A DNA stretch of 64,000 nt from Daejeonella oryzae DSM 19973 (GCF_000422945.1 NZ_AUHA01000006.1:186001-250000); one strand, 5' to 3'; counted from the first letter of the stretch, positions 17,759 to 26,905 are shown. Notes: generated by a model not told the origin, from the letters alone. Numbers and translations: made by a program.

Positions 17759-17874
17759 ATTAGTTTTGTTTATTGAGCTTAGGGGAGGTTAATTAGTTGA
17801 AAATCTAATAATTAAGATGTAAATTAATTAAATAAAAGCATGGCGAATTTATACTGAGATATATCCTGAATTAT

Positions 17875-19263
17875 ATGTCATTTGAATTGTATTCTGCACC
17901 TCTTCTGGTATTTTTACTGATCCGTTATCTGCGGCGGACATTGCGTGCTGATCATTTATTGCCCCAATGGGATCATCTGTTTAAAAAATCACTCTATATA
18001 GTGGTTCTCTTGTTTATCCTCGAACTCATTTTCCCAATTAAATTCATAACTGCCTGGGTATGGAGTGCAGCCCTTTTATTTATGATCTGGTTAACGTTTA
18101 CACGTCAGGAATTTCAATTAACCCGAACGGTGATGGTTGCCGTGCTGCCCCTCATTCTTATTTCTTTTTTCGAAGATTTTGTAAAGATTTTTGGTGAAAA
18201 ATTCCAGGATCGTGTTTCTAATTATTCCTCATCCTACCTTTATCCTTTTGCAGTTATTTGGCTTATTGCCATGCTTATTGTATCACATAAACAGAAAAAA
18301 GCTTTAGATAAAGAACGAAAAAGGAGGGCAGAAGAAGCGGAACGCAGCCGGATGATGGCTCAGAAAAAAGCCGAGCTGGAACAAATGGTTGAAGAAAGAA
18401 CTGCCGAATTAACCCAGCAGAAAAAAGAACTGCAGCAAACAATTGATGAACTTCATACCACACAGACACAGCTTATCCAATCAGAGAAAATGGCTTCTCT
18501 GGGTGAATTAACGGCAGGCATTGCTCATGAAATTCAAAATCCGCTGAATTTTGTAAATAATTTTTCTGAAGTAAGTGTAGAGCTGATTGATGAAATGCAA
18601 AAAGATCTTCAGAACGGGCAGGCGGAAGATGCGCAGAGCGTTGCAGAAGATATCAGGCAAAATCTCATTAAAATAAGTCACCATGGCAAACGTGCCGATG
18701 CCATTGTTAAAGGGATGCTGCAACATTCCAGAAGTCATTCTGGCCAAAAAGAGCCCACCGATATAAATGCTTTGGCCGATGAATATTTGCGTTTAAGTTA
18801 CCATGGTTTGCGGGCAAAAGACAAATCATTTAATGCATCAATGGTTACAGATTTTGACCATGAATTAGGTAAGGTGAATGTTATCCCGCAAGACATGGGA
18901 AGAGTTATTCTTAATTTATTTACCAATGCTTTTTATTCTGTTAAAATGAAACAAAATCAACAGAAAGAGGGCTATTCACCATTGGTTTCTGTAAGTACGA
19001 AAAGGGTAAATGTACCATCTAAAACAGGTTTAAATGGTACCAAGCATCTGGTTGAGATCAGGGTAAAAGATAATGGGGTAGGTATACCAAAAAAGGTTCT
19101 GGATAAAATTTATCAGCCATTTTTTACTACCAAACCAACCGGCGAAGGAACGGGTTTGGGGCTGTCATTGAGTTATGAAATAATTAAGGCACACCAGGGA
19201 GAATTAAAGGTTAATACTAAAGAAGGAGAATTTGCTGAATTTATTATTCTGCTGCCGGCTTAA
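17875..19263 (+). CDS. Multi-helix membrane histidine kinase
   Basis: This 462-residue kinase has about five helices in residues 5-137, a charged coiled coil (138-200), then HisKA with His218 in 'GIAHEIQNPLNF' and a HATPase domain with the same N, G1, F and G2 motifs as its neighbour. Block identity with the kinase at 16706 ('MASLGELTAGIAHEIQNPLN', 'HHGKRAD.IVKGMLQHSR', 'DEYLRLSYHG.RAKDKSFNA') shows a duplicated core joined to a different input domain. The receiver gene follows 35 nt downstream. Confidence 0.93.
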   Translation: MSFELYSAPLLVFLLIRYLRRTLRADHLLPQWDHLFKKSLYIVVLLFILELIFPIKFITAWVWSAALLFMIWLTFTRQEFQLTRTVMVAVLPLILISFFEDFVKIFGEKFQDRVSNYSSSYLYPFAVIWLIAMLIVSHKQKKALDKERKRRAEEAERSRMMAQKKAELEQMVEERTAELTQQKKELQQTIDELHTTQTQLIQSEKMASLGELTAGIAHEIQNPLNFVNNFSEVSVELIDEMQKDLQNGQAEDAQSVAEDIRQNLIKISHHGKRADAIVKGMLQHSRSHSGQKEPTDINALADEYLRLSYHGLRAKDKSFNASMVTDFDHELGKVNVIPQDMGRVILNLFTNAFYSVKMKQNQQKEGYSPLVSVSTKRVNVPSKTGLNGTKHLVEIRVKDNGVGIPKKVLDKIYQPFFTTKPTGEGTGLGLSLSYEIIKAHQGELKVNTKEGEFAEFIILLPA

Positions 19264-19298
19264 CCAGGTTATTTAAGGTTTAATCATGAAAAGTACAT

Positions 19299-19679
19299 AT
19301 GAAAATTTTGGCCGTTGATGACGAAAAAGATATGCAATCCTTGTTTGAACAGCGTTTCAGAAAAGAGATTCGCAGCAAAATGGTTGAGTTTGCATTTGCC
19401 TCGTCGGGCGAAGAAGCGCTCGAATATTTGAACGTACATACACATGAGGCTGTATTGATTCTGTCGGACATTAATATGCCGGGCATGAGCGGTTTAGAGC
19501 TCTTAAAATTTATAAAACAAAAATATCATACACCACCTCCAATCGTCATGATGATTACAGCCTATGGAGACGCTGATAATTACAATCAGGCTATAGAGCT
19601 TGGAGCAGATGATTTTTTAACAAAACCTATTGACTTCGACCTGTTGAAAAAGAAATTAAAACTTGCAAATTATGCCTAA
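19299..19679 (+). CDS. Receiver-only response regulator
   Basis: This 126-residue protein is a single receiver domain: acidic pair 'VDDEKD' at 7-8, phosphoacceptor Asp57 in 'LSDINMPGMSG', switch Thr in 'MITAYGD', and Lys in 'LTKPID'. It has no output domain, so it probably passes phosphate on or controls by binding. It follows two kinase genes and overlaps by 8 bp the receiver-cyclase gene, whose receiver resembles it ('SDINMP' in both). Confidence 0.93.
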   Translation: MKILAVDDEKDMQSLFEQRFRKEIRSKMVEFAFASSGEEALEYLNVHTHEAVLILSDINMPGMSGLELLKFIKQKYHTPPPIVMMITAYGDADNYNQAIELGADDFLTKPIDFDLLKKKLKLANYA

Positions 19680-20712
19680 AATATTAGTTGCTGATGACGA
19701 AGCCGATCTGGAAGTGCTTATCAAACAGAAATTCCGCCGGCAGATAAGGGATAAAAAATATGAGTTTTATTTTGCTCTTAATGGCATGGAAGCATTAACC
19801 ATATTGGAAAATAATCCCGATATCACTATTTTATTGAGTGATATAAATATGCCCGAACTGGATGGCCTCAGCCTGCTCAGTAAACTCAGCGAATCCAGCT
19901 CGCTTGTAAAAACGGTCATGGTTTCTGCTTACGGCGATATGGAAAATATACGCACCGCTATGAATCGCGGAGCGTTTGATTTTGTGTGCAAGCCCGTTAA
20001 TTTCGAAGACCTCGAGTTAACCATCGAAAAAACTATTCAGCATGTAAACCAGATTAAAAATACCCTGCAGGCAATTAAAGAAAATAATATTCTGCGCATG
20101 TACGTGGATGAAACTGTGCTCAATTTTATGAGTCGTCAGGATGTTGAAACCACCCTGTTAGCAAATGAAACGGTAGAAGCTACCGTAGTTTTTTTGGATA
20201 TTTGCAGTTTTACTTCATTTGCAGAGAAAGAGCCGGCCGACAAAGTTGTGAAGCTTCTGAACAGGTATTTTGAAGTGATGGTGAAAGAAATAATTGCCCA
20301 AAACGGGCATGTTGATAAATTTATGGGCGATGCGATTATGGCTGTATTCCGGGATGATTTTCACCTTGACCGGGCCGTAGAGGCAAGTCTTGCAGTTCGA
20401 AAAGAAATAGATGAATTGCCCAGCACTTCAGATGATCAGAATTTTAGCCCGAAAGTAGCTATTGGAATAAAAAGCGGCGAGGTAATTTCCGGAAATATCG
20501 GTTCGGCAAGTTTGCGGCGGCTGGATTATACTGTTATTGGAGATGTTGTAAATACAGCTCAAAGACTGCAAACCCGGGCTAAAGCAAGCCAGATTCTGAT
20601 TGATGATCATGCTTACGAGCAAATACGGCAATCTTTTAACTGTAAAATTGTAGGAGAAGCAGCGCTTAAGAACAAGAAGACACCTATTCTCATCTACGAG
20701 GTTTTAAGCTGA
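19672..20712 (+). CDS. Response regulator with class III adenylate cyclase output
   Basis: This 346-residue protein has an N-terminal receiver (Asp57 in 'LSDINMPELDG', Lys in 'CKPVN'), a linker helix (about 115-150), and a class III cyclase domain (about 160-346). Both metal Asp residues are present ('FLDICSFTSF', 'KFMGDAIMAVF'). The adenine-selecting Lys ('VDKFMGD') and Asp ('YTVIGDVVNTAQRL') and the transition-state Asn and Arg of the same motif are also present, so cAMP is the predicted product. I start at ATG 19672 rather than the upstream TTG because the receiver then begins 'MPKILVADDE' as in the family. It ends the kinase operon. Confidence 0.92.
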   Translation: MPKILVADDEADLEVLIKQKFRRQIRDKKYEFYFALNGMEALTILENNPDITILLSDINMPELDGLSLLSKLSESSSLVKTVMVSAYGDMENIRTAMNRGAFDFVCKPVNFEDLELTIEKTIQHVNQIKNTLQAIKENNILRMYVDETVLNFMSRQDVETTLLANETVEATVVFLDICSFTSFAEKEPADKVVKLLNRYFEVMVKEIIAQNGHVDKFMGDAIMAVFRDDFHLDRAVEASLAVRKEIDELPSTSDDQNFSPKVAIGIKSGEVISGNIGSASLRRLDYTVIGDVVNTAQRLQTRAKASQILIDDHAYEQIRQSFNCKIVGEAALKNKKTPILIYEVLS

Positions 20713-20807
20713 TAATACTATATTGATCAAAAAATCCACTCCCCAAATTATAGCCCGAAATTTGTATGTTTAAGTTTTTGATACCCTAAAGGGTGATTTA
20801 AAACTGT

Positions 20808-21716
20808 ATGAGATTAATTTTTGGATGTTTCCTGTTGCTTTTCCCCCTTTTATTTAGTTCCTGCGACTACTCCGGTCAAAAATATTTAAAACCCAAACCT
20901 TCTTTTGAAAAAGTTAAAGGCATTGGTTATACAGAAGTCAGGCGAAGTTTTAATTCTGGCTTAGCTTTCAGTCCTGCCGGATTTTATTTAGAACCATCCT
21001 GGAAAATGAAGTTCATTCTAAAAGATTCCGTCAGGCTCTTTAATCCGCTCGACAACCGCAGCTATAATTTCCATGTACATTTTGATCATGATTCGGTTAT
21101 TTATATGGCCAGGGTATGGATGCGGGTAAAAAAAGTGAGTTCTGATAGCCTGGTATTCCGGATATTAAGCGTAAAAGACAGAAGTATCACAGAAACTGGT
21201 CCGAATATGACTTTTTATGCAGATAAATATATCCGCAATAAATTAAAAACCTGGCCGGAGATTTTACAAATGCCGGCTAAAAAAGATTCATTGTTTGTTA
21301 AATCGCGAATACGCGATTTAAATCAGCATGCAGATAGTATATTTCTACCTCAAATTCCTGTCAGAATAGAAAGTTTAGATGCCAAAATTCAGGTTAAGAA
21401 AAAGGAGAATTCGGTGGGAAGCAAAAAAAATATCTTTGCTTCAGAAGATCCTTATCAGCCTGAATATTCTATTGTGATCAATAAAGCCTACCGCGATTTT
21501 AACTATTCATTTCTGGGAATTGTTGATTATAAAGGCAACATTAACTTTAAATCATCAACTGTATATATCATGCCCGAATTTCAGGAAACGCGTCTACGTA
21601 CCATTAAGGGAATTATTGATGTATATCTGAAACCTTCACTGAAAGTTGAAGCAGCAAGAACACTTGGCATACAGCATAACAGTATGATTTTGATCAATGT
21701 AAAAGGAATAAAATAA
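20808..21716 (+). CDS. Hypothetical lipoprotein, 302 aa
   Basis: A signal peptide with lipobox 'LLFSSC' (Cys19) precedes about 280 residues of mostly beta-type sequence with no family that I recognise. The N-terminal half has strand-like repeats ('WKMKFILKDSVRLFN', 'VIYMARVWMRVKKV'). A Lys-rich segment near 195-205 separates a second domain ending 'SMILINVKGIK'. The gene lies 84 nt upstream of a TonB receptor gene on the same strand and may be its lipoprotein partner, but it shows no SusD features. Confidence 0.7.
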   Translation: MRLIFGCFLLLFPLLFSSCDYSGQKYLKPKPSFEKVKGIGYTEVRRSFNSGLAFSPAGFYLEPSWKMKFILKDSVRLFNPLDNRSYNFHVHFDHDSVIYMARVWMRVKKVSSDSLVFRILSVKDRSITETGPNMTFYADKYIRNKLKTWPEILQMPAKKDSLFVKSRIRDLNQHADSIFLPQIPVRIESLDAKIQVKKKENSVGSKKNIFASEDPYQPEYSIVINKAYRDFNYSFLGIVDYKGNINFKSSTVYIMPEFQETRLRTIKGIIDVYLKPSLKVEAARTLGIQHNSMILINVKGIK

Positions 21717-21800
21717 AATTCATTTTTATGCTTCAGTATTATTACTTATAGATTTGGTAGTTCTCAATGCATAATTTTTAATCTTATCCAGATAGTTTAT

Positions 21801-23984
21801 ATGAGGTTTCTTACTTTATTCATTTTTGCCAGCATTTCGGTTTTTACGGCGCAGGCTCAACATATTTTTAAAACTGTAGTAAAAGATTTCAGTTCAGGTA
21901 AACCGATTATTGGGGCAAGTGTTACGTTTCCTGATCTTGACAAATCTGCAATGACAGATAAAAACGGCGGGGTTATTTTTCAGGATATCCCGAATGGAAA
22001 ACATAGAATTGATTTTCGTTATAGCGGATATCAATTCAAATCAGACAGTATTTCGTTTCCGCTATCAGACTCGACTTTCAGTGTAGTGCTGCTCAAAAAA
22101 GAAGAAGGCGAAGGCGAGGAGCTGGAAGAAGTCGTGATTTCTTCAACACGCAGCAGTCGTACCATTTCAACAATTGCTACCCGTATAGAAGTGATAGCAG
22201 GCGAGGAGTTGGATGAAAAGGGAAACATGAAACCCGGCGATATTCGGATGCTTTTAAATGAAAGTACAGGTATTCAAACTCAGCAAACATCGGCAACCAG
22301 TGCCAATGCTTCTATCCGTATACAAGGTCTTGATGGGAGGTATACTCAGATTCTGAAAGATGGCTTTCCTTTATTTGCGGGTGCCGCAAGCGGATTGGGA
22401 TTATTGCAAACTCCTCCCTTAGATTTGAAACAGGTAGAAGTTATTAAGGGATCGGCCTCTACTTTATATGGAGGCGGAGCGATTGCCGGCCTCGTGAACT
22501 TAATCAGTAAAACTCCTGCTGAAGAACGCGATCTTAACTTTCATTTTAATGGAACCTCGGCCAAAGGCCTCGACATGAATGGATATTTCGGACAGCGATT
22601 TGATAAGTTCGGCATTACTTTATTTGCTTCGGCAAACAGCAACGGCGCTTATGCTCCGGCCAACCTCCAGCTTACAGCCATCCCTAAATTCGAACGCTAC
22701 ACTTTAAATCCCAGATTATTTCTTTATTTCAATGACAAAACCCGGTTAAACTTTGGTATAAACAGTAGTTTTGAAAACAGGATTGGCGGGGATATCAGGT
22801 ATATAAATAATGAGGATGCTAATCCCGGCAGTTTTTTCGAACGCAATAAAACCGATCGCCTTTCTACCCAATTTTCTCTGTCCCATCAATCGAGTGAAAC
22901 CGGCAGCATCACCCTCAAAAATAGTTTGACTTACTTTAACCGTGAAATTACTATTCCGGGATATTCATTTGAAGGCCGTCAGAACGGAACTTTTACTGAG
23001 TTAACATACGCCCTTACGCGGCCAAATACCGAGTGGATTGGAGGCTTAAACTTGTGGACGGATCAGTTTAAGGAAAATCAGAAAACAACGTTTTCTTTAC
23101 GGAATTATACGCAAATCACGCCGGGTGCTTTTATTCAGAATAACATCCGGGCAACAAACTGGCTCGAGCTGGAAAGTGGCTTGCGGGGCGATTATGTTCC
23201 CGATTATGGTTTTGCCTTGTTGCCACGAATCTCGGCTCTGTTTAAAATTAGTCCGAAATTTACTTCACGCCTGGGCGGAGGTTTGGGCTACAAAATCCCT
23301 AATATTTTTACCGAAGAAAGTGAACGCATTCATTACCGGGGAGTTCTGCCCGTATCTCAGGAAATCAATAAGCTGGAAAGAAGTTACGGAAGCAACCTGG
23401 ATTTTAATTACCAAACTCCATTGTTCAATAACCAGCTTTCCTTTAGCATCAATCACTTGTTTTTCTACACCTATCTCAATCATCCCATAATCATGTCAGA
23501 TCAAAATACAGGTGTGTATCGATTTGAGAATCTTCCGGGGTATATAGATACCCGGGGTATGGAAACCAATGTTAAATTTACCTATCAGGATTTTAAACTG
23601 TTTGTGGGATATAGTTTAACCGATACTAAAATTCATAATAATGGCCTCTCCAGTCAGAATCCCTTAACAGCAAAACATCGTTTAAATAATGTACTGATGT
23701 ATGAAGTGGAGGATAAATGGAAATTAGGAGCCGAAGCGTATTATTACAGCAGCCAAAAACTTACAGATGGCCGTACGGGTAAACCTTACTGGATTTTGGG
23801 ATTTATGGCCGAAAAGTTATGGGAAAACTTTTCGCTCTATATCAATTTTGAAAATTACACCGATACACGCCAAACCCGTTTCGAAACCATTTATAATGGA
23901 AGTATTTCAAATCCTGTTTTCAAAGATATTTATGCGCCGCTGGATGGTTTTGTGGTAAATGGTGGAATCAAGTTTAGATTATAA
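21801..23984 (+). CDS. TonB-dependent receptor with carboxypeptidase-regulatory-like domain
   Basis: This 727-residue outer-membrane receptor has a signal peptide ending near 'TAQAQ'. A CarboxypepD-reg-like beta-sandwich spans about 22-100 ('GKPIIGASVTFPDLDKSA'), a plug about 120-235 ('IRIQGLDGRYTQILKDG', 'VEVIKGSASTLYGGGAIAG'), and a barrel ends 'GGIKFRL'. The plug and barrel motifs resemble siderophore/FecA-type importers rather than SusC. A Glu-rich stretch ('EEGEGEELEEV') joins the first two domains. It is flanked by a lipoprotein and a MATE exporter; the ligand is unknown. Confidence 0.9.
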   Translation: MRFLTLFIFASISVFTAQAQHIFKTVVKDFSSGKPIIGASVTFPDLDKSAMTDKNGGVIFQDIPNGKHRIDFRYSGYQFKSDSISFPLSDSTFSVVLLKKEEGEGEELEEVVISSTRSSRTISTIATRIEVIAGEELDEKGNMKPGDIRMLLNESTGIQTQQTSATSANASIRIQGLDGRYTQILKDGFPLFAGAASGLGLLQTPPLDLKQVEVIKGSASTLYGGGAIAGLVNLISKTPAEERDLNFHFNGTSAKGLDMNGYFGQRFDKFGITLFASANSNGAYAPANLQLTAIPKFERYTLNPRLFLYFNDKTRLNFGINSSFENRIGGDIRYINNEDANPGSFFERNKTDRLSTQFSLSHQSSETGSITLKNSLTYFNREITIPGYSFEGRQNGTFTELTYALTRPNTEWIGGLNLWTDQFKENQKTTFSLRNYTQITPGAFIQNNIRATNWLELESGLRGDYVPDYGFALLPRISALFKISPKFTSRLGGGLGYKIPNIFTEESERIHYRGVLPVSQEINKLERSYGSNLDFNYQTPLFNNQLSFSINHLFFYTYLNHPIIMSDQNTGVYRFENLPGYIDTRGMETNVKFTYQDFKLFVGYSLTDTKIHNNGLSSQNPLTAKHRLNNVLMYEVEDKWKLGAEAYYYSSQKLTDGRTGKPYWILGFMAEKLWENFSLYINFENYTDTRQTRFETIYNGSISNPVFKDIYAPLDGFVVNGGIKFRL

Positions 23985-24118
23985 AGCCGATCAGTTTTCA
24001 ATCGGGTTTATTCGCCTTACTAATCATTACTACTGAAAAAATATTTCACAAAAAATAGAACAATCAAAAAGATATTCGGAATTTTAAGAGAACCTACTAT
24101 TTGAAATTGCTGAAATAA

Positions 24119-25558
24119 ATGGAAGAACCCGAAAATCTCCCTGCAAGTTTAGTTTTGAAACAGCCTGACTCTAAAACTTCTGTGTGGCAGGAGCTCAAAA
24201 ATGCCATCCGGGGAACCGAAGCCGATTATACCAAAATCGGAATGAAAAAAGCCATTTTCCTGCTGGCCGTTCCCATGATTTTGGAACTGGTGATGGAATC
24301 TACATTTGCCGTAGTTGATATTTATTTTGTCAGTAAATTAGGTCCTTCTGCTGTGGCCACGGTTGGACTTACCGAAACCTATTTATTTCTCCTGTATTCC
24401 ATTGGCATGGGATTGGCCATGGCCGTTACCGCAATCATTGCCCGCAGAATAGGCGAAAAGAACAGCAAAGATGCTGGAGTTTCAGCTATTCAATCTATAT
24501 TTCTGGCAATTCTTGCTTCCCTGCCTTTTGCCATTGCCGGAATATTTTTTTCAAAAGAACTGTTAATACTGATGGGTGCCGACACATGGTCGATAGAAAA
24601 TGGCTACCGTTATACCCAATGGATGCTGGGCGGAAATGTTGTCATCATGCTGCTGTTTGTTATCAATGCCATTTTTCGGGGAGCCGGAGATGCGGCTATT
24701 GCCATGCGCATCCTCTGGATTGCCAATGCAATTAATATCATACTTGATCCCATCCTCATTTTTGGCTGGGGACCGTTTCCGGCTTTAGGTATAGAGGGTG
24801 CCGCCATTGCCACCACCTTTGGCCGCGGAGTGGGTGTACTGACGCAGCTGTGGATACTCTTTAAGGGAGGTAAACACATCCGGGTAAAACTCTCGCAGCT
24901 CGGCTGGGATGCAAAACATATGATCCACATTCTTCGAACTTCGGTAGGAGGTATCGGGCAAATGATAGTGGCCATGACTTCCTGGATTTTTTTGATGCGA
25001 ATTTTGGCCGAAATCGGTAGCGAGGCGGTTGCCGGCTCCACCATTGCCATCCGGATTATGATGTTTACCATGATGCCAGCCTGGGGCTTGTCAAATGCAG
25101 CTGCCACTTTGGTTGGGCAAAATCTGGGTGCAGGCAATCCCGACCGTGCCGAATCGGCCGTATGGAAAACGGGAACCTATAATATGGTTTTCCTGATGAT
25201 TGTTTCGATAATCTATTTTTTCTTTAATGATTCCCTGATGCGCATTTTTACAGACGATACGAAAGTAATTGCCGTGGGCGCAGAATGGCTCCGCATACTT
25301 TCTTATTCCTATTTTGTATATGGCTGGTGGATGGTTTCTACTCAGGCATTTAACGGGGCCGGGGATACGCAAACCCCAACCAAAATCAACCTGGTATTTT
25401 TCTGGCTCATTCAGATTCCCTTATCTTATTTCCTGGCAATTACACTTGGCTGGCAGCAATCCGGCGTATTCTGGGCGGTGTTTATTTCAGAAACCTCGGT
25501 GGGCTTATTTACGCTCTGGCTGTTTAACAGGGGAGGATGGAAAACGGTGAAAGTGTGA
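24119..25558 (+). CDS. MATE-family efflux transporter
   Basis: This 479-residue inner-membrane exporter has twelve predicted helices in two homologous halves. Family motifs include 'PMILELVMESTFAVVDIYFV' at helix 1, 'GLTETYLFLLYSIGMGLAMA' at helix 2, 'AIFRGAGDAAIAMR', and in the second half 'ATLVGQNLGAGNPDRAE' and 'NGAGDTQTPTKI'. It exports drugs or metabolites in exchange for Na+ or H+. The first 35 residues form an extra cytoplasmic stretch. It lies 134 nt after the TonB receptor and could be co-transcribed with it. Confidence 0.92.
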   Translation: MEEPENLPASLVLKQPDSKTSVWQELKNAIRGTEADYTKIGMKKAIFLLAVPMILELVMESTFAVVDIYFVSKLGPSAVATVGLTETYLFLLYSIGMGLAMAVTAIIARRIGEKNSKDAGVSAIQSIFLAILASLPFAIAGIFFSKELLILMGADTWSIENGYRYTQWMLGGNVVIMLLFVINAIFRGAGDAAIAMRILWIANAINIILDPILIFGWGPFPALGIEGAAIATTFGRGVGVLTQLWILFKGGKHIRVKLSQLGWDAKHMIHILRTSVGGIGQMIVAMTSWIFLMRILAEIGSEAVAGSTIAIRIMMFTMMPAWGLSNAAATLVGQNLGAGNPDRAESAVWKTGTYNMVFLMIVSIIYFFFNDSLMRIFTDDTKVIAVGAEWLRILSYSYFVYGWWMVSTQAFNGAGDTQTPTKINLVFFWLIQIPLSYFLAITLGWQQSGVFWAVFISETSVGLFTLWLFNRGGWKTVKV

Positions 25559-25691
25559 TTGTAGGAAATGTTTTGGACGTTGGATTTGATGCCTTCCATT
25601 TTTCTGTTTTCTGTAATTATAATCGGGTGTTGAATTATGTTTTACAAGGATGCAGCACCCTGATTATTATGTTTCACGCTCGCATGATGTC

Positions 25692-25712
25692 ATTGCGGGC
25701 CCGACCCGCAAT
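25692..25712. repeat. Short GC-rich palindrome, REP-like
   Basis: ATTGCGGG and CCCGCAAT form a perfect 8-bp stem with a 5-nt loop inside otherwise AT-rich spacer. The pattern GTCATTGCGGG...CCCGCAATCCC is typical of dispersed palindromic repeats in several bacterial genomes. Only one copy is in this window, so the family assignment is tentative. Confidence 0.4.
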
Positions 25713-25813
25713 CCCATAACTGGCAAGACTCCAACTGTTTCAATTATAATACGCAGGTCCTCTTAAGGGAAAACATGCTGCACCGAACCAAATCGATTTA
25801 TTTTTAATGTTTT

Positions 25814-25837
25814 AAAAAGGGCATTACAAATGCCTTT
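25814..25837 (-). terminator. Terminator of the MORN-gene transcript
   Basis: On the minus strand AAAGGCATT-TGT-AATGCCCTTTTT forms a hairpin followed by a T-run, 38 nt after the end of the gene at 25876. Confidence 0.6.
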
Positions 25838-25875
25838 CTCTAGTATACTCGTTACAGGCGAGGACGATGGGAGTG

Positions 25876-26202
25876 TTAATCCGGTCTTTTATTTATGCTG
25901 GTTTTAATTAATAATCCCTCCTCGTTAAATACTTTAAATTCTCCTGTCGGCTTGCTGTTTTTGTATTGACCGCTTTGTTTAAGTTGTCCATTTGGATGAT
26001 AGATCCTTTCGTAACCCTCAAGCTTACCATTTTTGTAGTTTTGTTCATAATAAATTAATCCATTGTCGAAATACCTAATTGATTTCCCATCTATTTCTCC
26101 ATTTTTAAAATTAGTAACACTTTTTGGTTTGTCAATTGATGAGTAAGAGTAATGAATAAATTCACCTTCTCTGATGCCTTCCTTGTAATTTTGAATTTCC
26201 AT
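25876..26202 (-). CDS. MORN-repeat protein (YwqK-like), 108 aa
   Basis: This 108-residue protein consists of about four tandem MORN-type repeats of the form 'NGKLEGYERIYHPNGQLKQS', each with a G-x-x-x-x-Y core. It has no signal peptide. Bacterial proteins of this type (YwqK-like) are often annotated as antitoxins, but no toxin gene is visible here. It lies 21 nt downstream of another MORN-containing gene on the same strand and ends near a hairpin terminator. The function is unknown. Confidence 0.75.
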   Translation of the reverse strand: MEIQNYKEGIREGEFIHYSYSSIDKPKSVTNFKNGEIDGKSIRYFDNGLIYYEQNYKNGKLEGYERIYHPNGQLKQSGQYKNSKPTGEFKVFNEEGLLIKTSINKRPD

Positions 26203-26223
26203 AACTCTATTAGTAAATAGTGT

Positions 26224-26880
26224 TCAGTCAGGAATTAAATCACCAGCTATAAGTTTGTCGTATTTAAGTCTTGTAACAATCCCTTTAGGATCTAAATAGG
26301 TTATCCACTTACCATGTTGTTTACCATTTATGTAAAAACCTTCAGATCTAGATGATCCATCGGGATAGAAATATTTCCAGTGTCCCACAGGTTTATTGGC
26401 TTCCAATTTACCGGAGGCAATTTTTATCCCTGATTCGTTTTTCCATTCGGTTGATGACGGATTAGACTTAAAGTATTTAAGGGATTTTAAGTCGATGGAA
26501 GAAACATGATTTTTTCTTATACTTCGTGTACATAAATTGGTCGATACTGCATTGTTCTGAAGATATTCCCATATAATCCATTCTTCATTTTCTTTGACAT
26601 TTAGTCCGCAGGATGCGTCTCCAAGTGAAGTGTATATTTTTATCGTTCTTCCAACTAGATTTCCTTTGTATAGCTCCTCAATCTCGAAATCAATTTGCAG
26701 CTGTTTGTACGTTGTTTCATTTTGGACTATCGTTACCTTTTTTGCTTTACCTGCTATGATAAACTGATTTTCATTGTATTCTTTTATTGTAAGCGGTTGG
26801 CCAAAACTACTACAGGTACAGGCCACAGACCACGTAGGTATTATTAATAAAATCGCAGCAAGTATTATTAATCTAATCAT
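26224..26880 (-). CDS. Exported protein with NTR/TIMP-like domain and MORN repeats
   Basis: A signal peptide (about 1-19, ending 'TWSVA') exposes Cys-X-Cys at the mature N-terminus ('CTCSSFGQP'). A beta-rich domain with two later Cys ('DASCGLNV', 'STNLCTRSI') follows. The terminal CxC and disulfide spacing resemble netrin/TIMP-like domains. The C-terminal 65 residues hold two MORN repeats ('GHWKYFYPDGSSRSEGFY', 'GKQHGKWITYLDPKG'). The likely site is the periplasm or cell surface. The neighbour downstream is a pure MORN protein. I know no assigned function. Confidence 0.7.
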   Translation of the reverse strand: MIRLIILAAILLIIPTWSVACTCSSFGQPLTIKEYNENQFIIAGKAKKVTIVQNETTYKQLQIDFEIEELYKGNLVGRTIKIYTSLGDASCGLNVKENEEWIIWEYLQNNAVSTNLCTRSIRKNHVSSIDLKSLKYFKSNPSSTEWKNESGIKIASGKLEANKPVGHWKYFYPDGSSRSEGFYINGKQHGKWITYLDPKGIVTRLKYDKLIAGDLIPD

Positions 26881-26905
26881 TTATATGGGATGATATTTAA
26901 TTAGG

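Larger units (their letters stand above)
25559..25875. other. 317-bp intergenic region with inverted repeats
   Basis: No credible gene was found. An imperfect inverted repeat (arms 25619-25632 and 25653-25667, pairing ATAATC/GATTAT and GGGTG/CACCC) just after the MATE stop may be its terminator. A second palindrome at 25692-25712 and a hairpin at 25814-25837 are listed separately. Confidence 0.5.

Noticed and set aside
13158-20712. Complete Pycsar anti-phage locus
   Set aside because: The PycTM-type domain is present, but the cyclase 5 kb away has a receiver domain and adenine-selecting Lys and Asp, is in another operon on the other strand, and is part of a kinase cascade. Kept only as a hypothesis.
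24610-25137. 175-codon minus-strand frame inside the MATE gene
   Set aside because: A shadow of the strongly supported transporter, Pro/Met/Ile-rich as expected from antisense reading.
25537-25719. 60-codon frame after the MATE gene
   Set aside because: It begins inside the MATE gene in another frame and runs through inverted repeats; composition is not coding-like.
25876-26202. Toxin-antitoxin module (YwqK antitoxin label)
   Set aside because: Only MORN repeats are present and no toxin-like gene is adjacent; the label is a database habit.
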